Below are positions 25,186 to 32,866 of a stretch of DNA of 36,519 nt, piece after piece. The DNA comes from Planctomycetaceae bacterium (GTDB taxonomy: Bacteria > Planctomycetota > Planctomycetia > Pirellulales > Pirellulaceae): assembly GCA_018658605.1 (NCBI GenBank), contig JABHUV010000250.1:1-36519 (forward strand), written 5' to 3'. A model generated the notes under the pieces. The model saw only the letters and a list, made by a program, of their open reading frames with translations, did not search any database and was not told the DNA's origin. Position 1 is the first letter of the stretch. Every line of letters begins with the position of its first letter. The translations under genes were made by a program, and so were the position numbers.

Positions 25186-26805
25186 ATGAAGAACTATCGA
25201 ATAACCATCTTGTGTGCCGCGATTACAGTCCTGTGCACCTTCGTTCCATACCGAACTGTAGCCGCTGATCGTCCCAACATCGTGTTCATCCTTGCTGACG
25301 ATCTGGGTTACGGCGATATCAAAGCGTTTGGTGGTGAAAAATGTAATATTGATACGCCGCATTTTGACCGGCTTTGTGCTGAGGGCATGAAATTCACAGA
25401 CGCTCACGTGACCGATTCCGTATGTGTTCCCAGTCGCACTTCCATCATGACGGGGCGTTATGCATTCCGTTTCGGGAAAGCGGAGCAGGGTGGCCCCTGG
25501 GGATTCACCGGGTTGCGATTTCCACCCACTCAACATACTCTGGGGCACATGTTTCAAACTGGCGGTTATGCCACGGGCTATGTAGGGAAATGGCATCTCG
25601 GTACGCGGATGACGACGCGAGACGGAAAGGTCCAGGGACCGGAGAATACTGATTTTACAAAACCAATTCAGATCGGAACCAGCGACTACGGATTTAAAGA
25701 TTGTTTCTTTCTTCCCGGATCGCTGGATATGTTCCCCTATGCCTACATGCGTGGAAAAGAATGGCAGGGAAGTGTCACGGCGCAGAAAGGTTGGAGTGCT
25801 TTCAACAGGGTAGGGCCGGCCGCTGAAGATTTCTTGGACACCGAGGTGCTTTCCACGTTCTGTAACGAAGCGGGAAGTTTCATCAAGGCCCGAGCCGGAA
25901 AAGACAAGCCATTCTTTCTGTATGTCGCGTTAACCGCTCCGCATACGCCGACCGCTCCGGAAGTTGGGTTTCAGGGGAAGAGTCGCATCGGTATCTATGG
26001 AGATTTTGTGATGAACACGGACGCTTGTATTGGCCGGATTCGCGATCATCTTCATGCTGCTGGGGTGGAGAAAAATACGGTCATCATGGTTTCATCGGAT
26101 CACGGGCCCGGTCATTATTCCGGCCGAAAACGCAAGGCAACTGCCAATCAGATGCAGGAGATGCAGAAGGACGGCCATTATTCCACTGGTCCATGGCGGG
26201 GATATAAATTCTCTGCCTTCGAAGGTGGCCTGCGGGTACCTTTTGCCGCTGTTTGGCCTGGCGTCGTGAAACCGGGCAGTGAGACCGCCGCACTCATTGG
26301 TCTCAATGACTTGATGGCGACTTGGGCGGACATCGCTGGCATCGAACTGTCTGCGAAACAGGCTCCCGATTCGGTGAGTTTTCTCGCGGTTTTAAAAGAT
26401 TCCGGCAAAAGTAGTCGTGATGCCCTCGTGACGCGCGGAACACGTTCCGATGCGTTTCGTGATGGTGACTGGAAGTTGATCGTCGGGCCTGGTAGCGGAA
26501 GTTCTGGCTCTTTTTATAGTGAACCGAAATCTGAAGATGCGTGGAAAACTGCGATCGCGGAATTTGGCCGGAGTCCGTCGAACCACAAGGAACTGGAGAA
26601 TCCGATATTCGTCCAATTATTCAACCTTAAAAACGACCCAGGAGAAACAACAGATCTCTCGGCGGAGAATTTAGATCGATTCAAAAAGATGCTGGCAGAC
26701 TACCAAAAGATTATCCGCGATGGTCGGTCCACACCCGGCCCTCGTCTCCAAAATGATCGTGATGTGAAGGCGTTTCGGCCGCCAGCCTTTGTATGGAAAA
26801 AATGA
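25186..26805 (+). CDS. secreted arylsulfatase
   Basis: Formylglycine sulfatase. Signal peptide about 1-27 (cleavage near TVAADR). Metal pair D38-D39 in LADDLGYGD, maturation motif C80-V-P-S-R84 followed by TSIMTGRY, GKWHLG (134-139), TAPHTP with the substrate-side His, SSDHGPG for the second metal site (His replaces Asn of the usual DN), and FEGGLRVPF near the end of the N-terminal subdomain. Length 539 aa. It carries FNLKNDPGET in the C-terminal part, as usual in this superfamily. The substrate cannot be deduced. It converges on the unknown secreted gene at 26962, with that gene's terminator between them. Confidence 0.95.
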   Translation: MKNYRITILCAAITVLCTFVPYRTVAADRPNIVFILADDLGYGDIKAFGGEKCNIDTPHFDRLCAEGMKFTDAHVTDSVCVPSRTSIMTGRYAFRFGKAEQGGPWGFTGLRFPPTQHTLGHMFQTGGYATGYVGKWHLGTRMTTRDGKVQGPENTDFTKPIQIGTSDYGFKDCFFLPGSLDMFPYAYMRGKEWQGSVTAQKGWSAFNRVGPAAEDFLDTEVLSTFCNEAGSFIKARAGKDKPFFLYVALTAPHTPTAPEVGFQGKSRIGIYGDFVMNTDACIGRIRDHLHAAGVEKNTVIMVSSDHGPGHYSGRKRKATANQMQEMQKDGHYSTGPWRGYKFSAFEGGLRVPFAAVWPGVVKPGSETAALIGLNDLMATWADIAGIELSAKQAPDSVSFLAVLKDSGKSSRDALVTRGTRSDAFRDGDWKLIVGPGSGSSGSFYSEPKSEDAWKTAIAEFGRSPSNHKELENPIFVQLFNLKNDPGETTDLSAENLDRFKKMLADYQKIIRDGRSTPGPRLQNDRDVKAFRPPAFVWKK

Positions 26806-26887
26806 CGCTTACTGAGATCGCGATTTACCGCGATGCAACCCTACTGTAAAGCAGGCCAAGGCCTCCTTAAGGGAGTCCGCAACTAAC

Positions 26888-26940
26888 AAAAAAAACGCCA
26901 CTTAGCAGTACGGTGATATAGTACAGGCTAAGCGGCGTTT
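26888..26940 (-). terminator. rho-independent terminator for the 26962-27762 gene
   Basis: Arms 26893-26906 and 26927-26940 pair over 14 positions with one mismatch (wobble on one strand). The loop can close further through GTAC (26908-26911 with 26921-26924). Read on the minus strand the stem ends in a run of eight T, the classic intrinsic terminator, 21 bases after the stop at 26962. On the plus strand only three T follow, so it would serve the sulfatase at 25186 poorly. Confidence 0.85.
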
Positions 26941-26961
26941 GAGGGTGATGCCAGTTACGGT

Positions 26962-27762
26962 CTATTTGGCGACCGTCGTTGCTTTCTTACCGGTATGCGT
27001 CACCTTGACCGCATCGTTTATTTTAGGTTCCCCGTTGGGGTATTGTGTGTTTCCATTACACTCAAATGTTTTACTTGATCCGTCTTCTCCGGTGACGCGG
27101 ATTTTTATAATATTGTCGTTCCTGTCACGTTTAATATAGGAGACGGTACCGCGATAAATGGAGAGTACCGGCTTGGGGGTTCGCTTGTCAATTTCAACCT
27201 CTCCAAACTCCGAATTCATTACTGCGTCGACCATTGCTACGAGAGAATCTTGGTCGTGCGTATCTCCATGTGAATCTAGGATTGTTTCGATGACGGCGTC
27301 CAAATCCCGCTGCACTGGATTGGGATGTACTATCAGGATTCGTTTTCGATCGAGTACCTGTTCTCCTTGTAATGTGGTGGCTGCCATCACAAGTTGATAG
27401 TGGCCCCGCGGAGTTTCGCGAGGGATTTGACAGCGGACAGCGACGATGCGTCGACTATCAGATGCGACGCGTACTAAGGCGCTTCCAATATTTACCCGCC
27501 GTAAATTGCCCGTGACGAGAAACATGTTCACCTCAACCCCCATACCTCTTTTGCTGCTATTAAATAGACCGACTTGGGCGCCAAATTGATGTCCTGGAAT
27601 GGCTGCGACTGGACTCCGCAGTAAGAGTGCGATGAGTTGACTATCGGAGTTTAAGTCAACAGAGTCAGGTTGTTGTGCGTGGAGTTGCGATGCGGAAAAA
27701 AATACGCCACAAACAGTGATAGCCAATAAACACGTGGTAGAAATTAAGATGCGTCTAATCAT
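26962..27762 (-). CDS. secreted protein of unknown function
   Basis: No family recognised. Signal peptide 1-30 (cleavage near LHAQ). Residues 40-146 look like a beta-sandwich (GHQFGAQVGLFNSS, GVEVNMFLVTGNL, RRIVAVRCQIPRETPRGHYQLVMAATTL), comparable to Ig-like or adhesion folds. Residues 150-186 are an acidic helical linker (RDLDAVIETILDSHGD). Residues 197-266 form a small, basic beta-barrel candidate (SIYRGTVSYIKRD, IIKIRVTGEDG, DAVKVTHTGKKATTVAK). There is one Cys in the mature N-domain (C111) and one in the barrel (C235). It is a single-gene unit: its own intrinsic terminator lies 21 bases after the stop, and three ACGTCA-type repeats lie upstream. AAAGG about 11 bases before the ATG is the ribosome site. 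Confidence 0.75.
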   Translation of the reverse strand: MIRRILISTTCLLAITVCGVFFSASQLHAQQPDSVDLNSDSQLIALLLRSPVAAIPGHQFGAQVGLFNSSKRGMGVEVNMFLVTGNLRRVNIGSALVRVASDSRRIVAVRCQIPRETPRGHYQLVMAATTLQGEQVLDRKRILIVHPNPVQRDLDAVIETILDSHGDTHDQDSLVAMVDAVMNSEFGEVEIDKRTPKPVLSIYRGTVSYIKRDRNDNIIKIRVTGEDGSSKTFECNGNTQYPNGEPKINDAVKVTHTGKKATTVAK

Positions 27763-27856
27763 TGGTAGAAACCTTTCGAATTCCGCCCCCGGAATTGTAG
27801 TTGTTCTTAGTTACGATAGATAACGTTGCAAGTTGCATGCCAACGTGTTTCGCAAA

Positions 27857-27881
27857 ACGTCAGAATCCGTCAATAACGTCA
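27857..27881 (-). repeat. three ACGTCA-type direct repeats, possible operator
   Basis: ACGTCA (27857-27862), CCGTCA (27867-27872) and ACGTCA (27876-27881) repeat at 10- and 9-base steps, about one helical turn, on the upstream side of the unknown secreted gene that starts at 27762. Further ACGT-containing words (AACGTT at 27823 and 27910 regions) surround them. They could bind a regulator in tandem. The remainder of the 27763-28033 gap shows no gene. Confidence 0.35.
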
Positions 27882-28033
27882 AAATTTAAAAATTCGTGGG
27901 CAATGACAACGTTAGCGGAAGTTTATTCGCCGAACGTGTACGATAATGCGCAAGCGTAATGCAACAGATTCGCATAATTGCACACAAAGGAAATGGCACT
28001 GCCAGTCTACGAGTAACCGGCCGAAAATTCTCA

Positions 28034-29422
28034 CTAAGACGTCAATTCAGGGATGCCGCTACTTTGTTCGACCAGTCGCCGTAACTTTGGTGGAATGCCT
28101 GACACGAGCCGCATTTCGCCTACATCAAAGAGCGTTTGCATGACCGTGCCCATCAAATGTTTTGTTGTATAGGGCGTGGTGATTGGTTCACCCGCCTGAC
28201 GATCTGACTGGCCAATAATCTTCCCCATCTCGAGACCGCCGCCTACGAATGCCAACGTGCCGAGGCGTGCCCAGTGGTCACGGCCACCTTTCTTGTTCAC
28301 GCGGGGAGTCCGACCGAAGTCGCCTGTAATGACCAGTAAGATTTTTTCAGATAATCCGCGTGACGCGACATCGTCCATAAACACGGATACCGCGTGGTCT
28401 AAGGTCGTACCCAACATGGCCATTCCTGTTTGCATCCCAGGGTTATTCCCGTCTGCATGCATGTCCCAACCAGCGCTGTGTACGGTAACAAATCCGGCAC
28501 CTGCTTCACATAATCGCCGCGCCATTAACATTTTATGGCCGAGCATAGATGGTCGAAACTGCCTGAATCCTATTTGCGTTTCGCTGGTGTCATATTTGGC
28601 AACAACCGCAGGATCTTCTTTGGTGACATCAATTGCATCAACCGCTTTGCCTGTCAAAAGGTCGACGGCTTGTTGATTAAAACGGTCGACTCCATCAACA
28701 GACCGCAGGCCCTCAACTTGTCGCTTCCAGGAATCAATCGATGCTAGCAAAGCTCTGCGGTTTTGGAAGCGAATGGACGGAATGCTGAGCTTCATATTGT
28801 TAAGTGCTGAGCTGTTTCCCCCGGGCTCAAATGGAGCATAGGATGCACCTAATTCCAGCGATCGCGACCCCTTTCGAACACGACCCAGCTCTTTGCGATA
28901 CTGCCCGTCGATTTCCGGTACGGTCAGCAAACAATTGGTCGGGATACCAGTTTCTGGATGATTGGTGCCACGCAGCCGAGCGTAAAGAGATCCCATGCTA
29001 AACCCGAACTTTCCATCTCCAGTCGGGTCCATTCCACCAGTGAGTACGTGAACGTGGGCTTGCTCATGCCCGCCTATTTTATGATTATGACTGCGGATCA
29101 CGCTCATGCGATGCGCACGGGTGGCCAGTCGTTGCATCGTCGATCCAAATGTCACGCCGGGCAAGCTGGTGGGTACTTCACCATTGACACTGCGGATTTC
29201 AGCCGGCGCAGACATCTTAGGGTCAAACGTCTCTATCTGACTGGCTCCTCCTGACAGATAGAGCAAGATTACGGATTTGTCTTTTACAAAAGAGGCATTT
29301 TCCGCGCGCGCTTGTAATAGCTGAGGCAAGGATAAACTGCCTAGCATCAACGATCCGACCTGTAGAAAGTCTCGCCGGCATGATGTTACCCTATTATCAT
29401 TTTCTGTAAAAATCGTGAGCAT
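28034..29422 (-). CDS. DUF1501 family protein, Tat-exported
   Basis: DUF1501 protein, a family with the alkaline-phosphatase/sulfatase-type fold whose reaction is unknown. A Tat-type leader is visible: C15-R-R-D-F-L-Q-V-G (twin Arg 16-17) followed by a hydrophobic run to about 37. Family blocks: SVILLYLSGGASQIETFDPK (50-69), MSVIRSHNHKIGGHEQAH, GDFGRTPRVNKKGGRDHW (GRDHW 380-384) and the C-terminal LMGTVMQTLFDVG. Usual length (462 aa). Such genes normally pair with DUF1549/DUF1553 cytochrome genes; none is adjacent. Instead a sulfatase gene lies 129 bases upstream on the same strand, so the two may form one transcript. Confidence 0.93.
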   Translation of the reverse strand: MLTIFTENDNRVTSCRRDFLQVGSLMLGSLSLPQLLQARAENASFVKDKSVILLYLSGGASQIETFDPKMSAPAEIRSVNGEVPTSLPGVTFGSTMQRLATRAHRMSVIRSHNHKIGGHEQAHVHVLTGGMDPTGDGKFGFSMGSLYARLRGTNHPETGIPTNCLLTVPEIDGQYRKELGRVRKGSRSLELGASYAPFEPGGNSSALNNMKLSIPSIRFQNRRALLASIDSWKRQVEGLRSVDGVDRFNQQAVDLLTGKAVDAIDVTKEDPAVVAKYDTSETQIGFRQFRPSMLGHKMLMARRLCEAGAGFVTVHSAGWDMHADGNNPGMQTGMAMLGTTLDHAVSVFMDDVASRGLSEKILLVITGDFGRTPRVNKKGGRDHWARLGTLAFVGGGLEMGKIIGQSDRQAGEPITTPYTTKHLMGTVMQTLFDVGEMRLVSGIPPKLRRLVEQSSGIPELTS

Positions 29423-29551
29423 CGTGATCTAGCCGTTTTGCTAACGTTGCATATAGTGCCTGAATGTTACAGTATGAACGAACACATTGACAATTGCTAC
29501 TTTTTTGGCGGGTGCGATTTTATTCCGAGTAATTTGGAGTATGCGGTGCAC

Positions 29552-31084
29552 TCAACGTGCTGGTAACGGTGGTGTCGTGGGTTTTTGTGTCAAAGGATCG
29601 AAGAACCGCATGTTTTTTCCTACCCGATCGTAATCGCCAATATCGTCGCGTGCTGTTTCAGCCACGGCAAGTAGCTGCTTGACAATCTTAGGATATTTGC
29701 CGGCGACGTTGGTCGTTTCACCAAGATCGGCGTCGAGATCAACAAGAAATGGAGTAGTAAAACCAATTCGATCGGGTTTAGCGATATGTCGATTGTCGGC
29801 GAATGGCCCGAGCCATGCTGGTTGATCGGGACGCGCAAGATGTAACTTCCATTTGCCCTGCCGAACCGCCTGTAGATGGGTACGCAGGTAATAGTAATAC
29901 GTCTTGTTTGGTGTTGCTTTGCTGAACTGGCCATGAAACAAATGTTGGATGTCTTCGCCGTCAATCACGCGGTCTTGCGGTGGCTTCGTGCCGGCAAGGG
30001 CTGCAAATGTTGGCAATACATCTAAGGTACTAGCCAGCAGATCACATGTCGTCCCAGCAGGAACGCGTTTGGGTCCCCACAAGATTGTCGGCACACGTTG
30101 GCCACCTTCCCATGTAGAAACCTTGCCGCTGCGCAAAGGACCTGACGATCCTCCATGGTCTACGGGCAAGGTGCCGTCGCCGTGGTTCTGGTTCTTGATT
30201 AACCAAGGCCCGTTGTCACTAGTAAACAGGACGTAAGTGTTGGTCGAAAGCTCCATTTGCTCAATCGAATCGAGAATGCGCCCCACGTTATAGTCGATTT
30301 CCTCAATAACGTCCCCATACAACCCTCGTTTCGACTTGCCTTTGAATTTTGGAGAGGCTGCGAGTTTCGTGTGCGGCATCGTGTGAGGAATGTAGACGAA
30401 AAAAGGCTCTGATTTATGCACTTGCATGAAATTGATCGCTTCGTCGGTATAGCGTTGCGTGAGCATTGACATGTCTGCATTGCTCTCGATCCGTTTGTCG
30501 TTGCGATACAGATTGACGTTGCGGTCGTTACTTGTTGGTGTGCCAAAGAAATAGTCAAAGCCTTGGTGCGTGGGAAATAGATCAGGAAAAAAGGCACCTT
30601 GCGAATGCTTCGCCAGATCCCATTTGCCAAAGCAAGCAGTTGCATACCCTTTCGTTTTTAATACCTCGGCTATTGTAATTTCTTGGCCGTGCAGAATGGG
30701 GTGGATGTTCTTGATGTTACCTCGTTCAGCAACCCGTAGTGGGTGACAACCAGTCATCAATGCAGCGCGTGATGGACCACAGATTGGCTGCGCGTAAAAG
30801 CTGGTAAATTTCATGCCTTCCGTTGCCATCTGATCGAGTCGTGGCGTATTAATTTGTTTTGAGCCGAAGCAGCCAACATCTTCATAGCCTTGATCGTCGG
30901 AGAAGATAATGACAAAGTTTGGCAAGCGTTCAGCGCCGTTGACGGCGAACGGTACAGCGATGAGAGCAAGCAAGGCAAGAAGGTGTTTTATAGCGTATGG
31001 CGGTGCCGTGCGACTGAAGTTCCCTCGGAATTCATCGGCGGAATTCAATGTTTGCCGTTCAGTCTTAGAATAGTGGTCAGGCAT
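29552..31084 (-). CDS. secreted sulfatase
   Basis: Formylglycine sulfatase. The first ATG gives a 30-residue hydrophilic head before the hydrophobic leader (about 32-50, cleavage near VNGAE), so translation may really begin downstream, for example at a TTG for residue 13. Metal pair D63-D64, maturation motif C102-G-P-S-R106 followed by AALMTG, H234 and H238 in PHTMPH, D290-N291 in TSDNGPW, and STWEGGQRVP. The GKWHLG motif reads GKWDLA (153-158): the active-site Lys is kept but His is Asp. Length 510 aa. It is the upstream gene of a pair with the DUF1501 gene and is divergent from the DUF1552 gene. Confidence 0.93.
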   Translation of the reverse strand: MPDHYSKTERQTLNSADEFRGNFSRTAPPYAIKHLLALLALIAVPFAVNGAERLPNFVIIFSDDQGYEDVGCFGSKQINTPRLDQMATEGMKFTSFYAQPICGPSRAALMTGCHPLRVAERGNIKNIHPILHGQEITIAEVLKTKGYATACFGKWDLAKHSQGAFFPDLFPTHQGFDYFFGTPTSNDRNVNLYRNDKRIESNADMSMLTQRYTDEAINFMQVHKSEPFFVYIPHTMPHTKLAASPKFKGKSKRGLYGDVIEEIDYNVGRILDSIEQMELSTNTYVLFTSDNGPWLIKNQNHGDGTLPVDHGGSSGPLRSGKVSTWEGGQRVPTILWGPKRVPAGTTCDLLASTLDVLPTFAALAGTKPPQDRVIDGEDIQHLFHGQFSKATPNKTYYYYLRTHLQAVRQGKWKLHLARPDQPAWLGPFADNRHIAKPDRIGFTTPFLVDLDADLGETTNVAGKYPKIVKQLLAVAETARDDIGDYDRVGKNMRFFDPLTQKPTTPPLPAR

Positions 31085-31191
31085 TTTCTAGGTTCGTTAA
31101 TGAACTGGGAGGCGAAACTTACGAGAATTAAACGGTTGAATCATAATCAAACGTGGTATTTCCTACCAGCGGGCAGCAACAGCAGTATCTA

Positions 31192-31221
31192 TTGGTAGTC
31201 GCCGTAGCAATTGGTTATACT
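31192..31221 (+). promoter_or_regulatory. sigma-70-like promoter for the DUF1552-DUF1592 operon
   Basis: TTGGTA (31192-31197) and TATACT (31216-31221) are separated by 18 bases, with a predicted leader of about 65 bases to the ATG at 31293. AAGGA about ten bases before that ATG is the ribosome site. Confidence 0.5.
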
Positions 31222-31292
31222 TAGGCAATCAACAAGTTCTCTCATCATCCCCTTCGCGCCCTTAATCGAATTTTCAAGTTAAGGATCAATCG

Positions 31293-32864
31293 ATGAAACG
31301 TAATTCCTATCTGATCCCACGGCGAACCATGCTAAGCGGTGCTGGAATGTCCGTGGCGCTGCCACTGCTGGACATTATGTCCCCCGCGATCAGCTATGCC
31401 AAGCCCACCGAACAGCCTTCGCCGAGACTGTGCGTATTGTACAAGGGATGCGGTGTTAACCCACATGCGTGGGACATTGTCGGGGGAACGGAAACAGACT
31501 TTGAGCTGTCTAAAATCCTGCAGCCGCTGGCAGGCGTTCAAGATGACATTCTGGTCGTCGGTAATCTTGACAATGAGGGCTCATCGAGTCATCTCGATGC
31601 GCCGACAACTTTCATGAGTGGTACACAACGTAATCGTGTAAACCGGTACTCATTTGACCAGAGGATTGCCGATCAAATTGGAAGCGACACGCCCATACAG
31701 TCCATGCAATTGACGGCCGACAATGTTTGGAAACAGCATCCCTGGCTGAACATTTTGTCGTACGACAAGAATGACCAACCCATGCGCGGGCAGTATGACC
31801 CTCAGGCTGTATTCAATACGATGTTTAAGGATGAATCTCGGACTGTTCGTCAGAAAGAATTGCTGAGCGTTTTAGACGGAGTCCAAGAAGCTTCGTCGTC
31901 TTTGGCAAGGAGGGGCAGCACACGCGACCAACAGGTTCTGGAGCACTACTACGACTCCATACGTGATGTGGAAAAAAGCATTCAACGTGCCAGACAAAAC
32001 AGTCGCGATGTCCAATTGGACAAAACAACTGAAACCTTTGACCCCAACATAGAAGTGGGTAATCTCGGCGAGAGAATTAAAGCCATGCTTGATTTGATCA
32101 CGCTTGCTTTCTGGACGGATTCGACCAGAATTGTTTCCTGCATGCTTGCCAATACTAACAGTCGCGTTCACTACGACTTTATGGGCGTGAACGCTGAATT
32201 TCATCACGTGTCGCACCATGTTCGCAATCGACAAGTGCTTCCCGCTTATGACAAGATCAATATCTGGCACGCGGGACAATTGCGGTATTTGATTGACAAG
32301 ATGAAATCAATAAGCGAAGGCGGTGGGACTTTGTTTGACAACTCTCTTGTTATGTGGGGTTCAGGGATTAAGCATGGGGACTATCACTCACTGACGGACC
32401 TGCCTCTTATTTTAACTGGAGGTGCCGGCGGAAAATTAGATCTGGGGCGACACGTTCGTTATCCGCAATCTCAGCCTTACGCAAACTTACTGTTGACCAT
32501 TATGAGAATGATGGGGACCAATGCTAAGAGCATTGGGAATTCAACCGGACAACTTTCGGGAATTTCGGAAAAGGCCAATTTTAAACCTACTAATCCGGAT
32601 GACGGTAGTTGGAGGCTCGTCAGCAGTGATGAAAAAACACTCACCGCGAAGGGCTTATTGCGAATCAGTATTGAATCCGACAACGAATATTATCAATTAC
32701 GGTTTTCTGATAAGAGCGACCTGGAGATCCGCATACCATTTATGAATAACCACAAGTTACGATTCGATCGGTGTGTCGGAAAAGTGGTGACCGTAACAGG
32801 CCTCTATAAAACGGTTGAGGGCAAAAAAACGATTGTCACCCTCACTAAAGCGGAGTTGGAATAG
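31293..32864 (+). CDS. DUF1552 (HXXSHH) family protein with an extra C-terminal domain
   Basis: DUF1552 family, named HXXSHH for a conserved motif, present here as HHVSHH (304-309). Function unknown; genes for it are typically beside DUF1592 cytochrome genes, as here. The leader carries twin Arg (R10-R11 in PRRTMLSGAG) and a hydrophobic run to about 33, consistent with Tat export. Other blocks: VLYKGCGVNPHAW, MWGSGIKHGDYHSLTDLPLILTGGAGG in two parts, and the usual end around GNSTGQLSG (415-423). After this the protein continues for about 100 residues; 445-523 form a beta-rich basic module (LRISIESDNEYYQLRFSD, KVVTVTGLYKTVEGKKTIVTLT) that I do not know from this family. The stop is two bases before the GTG of the next gene. 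Confidence 0.93.
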   Translation: MKRNSYLIPRRTMLSGAGMSVALPLLDIMSPAISYAKPTEQPSPRLCVLYKGCGVNPHAWDIVGGTETDFELSKILQPLAGVQDDILVVGNLDNEGSSSHLDAPTTFMSGTQRNRVNRYSFDQRIADQIGSDTPIQSMQLTADNVWKQHPWLNILSYDKNDQPMRGQYDPQAVFNTMFKDESRTVRQKELLSVLDGVQEASSSLARRGSTRDQQVLEHYYDSIRDVEKSIQRARQNSRDVQLDKTTETFDPNIEVGNLGERIKAMLDLITLAFWTDSTRIVSCMLANTNSRVHYDFMGVNAEFHHVSHHVRNRQVLPAYDKINIWHAGQLRYLIDKMKSISEGGGTLFDNSLVMWGSGIKHGDYHSLTDLPLILTGGAGGKLDLGRHVRYPQSQPYANLLLTIMRMMGTNAKSIGNSTGQLSGISEKANFKPTNPDDGSWRLVSSDEKTLTAKGLLRISIESDNEYYQLRFSDKSDLEIRIPFMNNHKLRFDRCVGKVVTVTGLYKTVEGKKTIVTLTKAELE

Positions 32865-32866
32865 CG

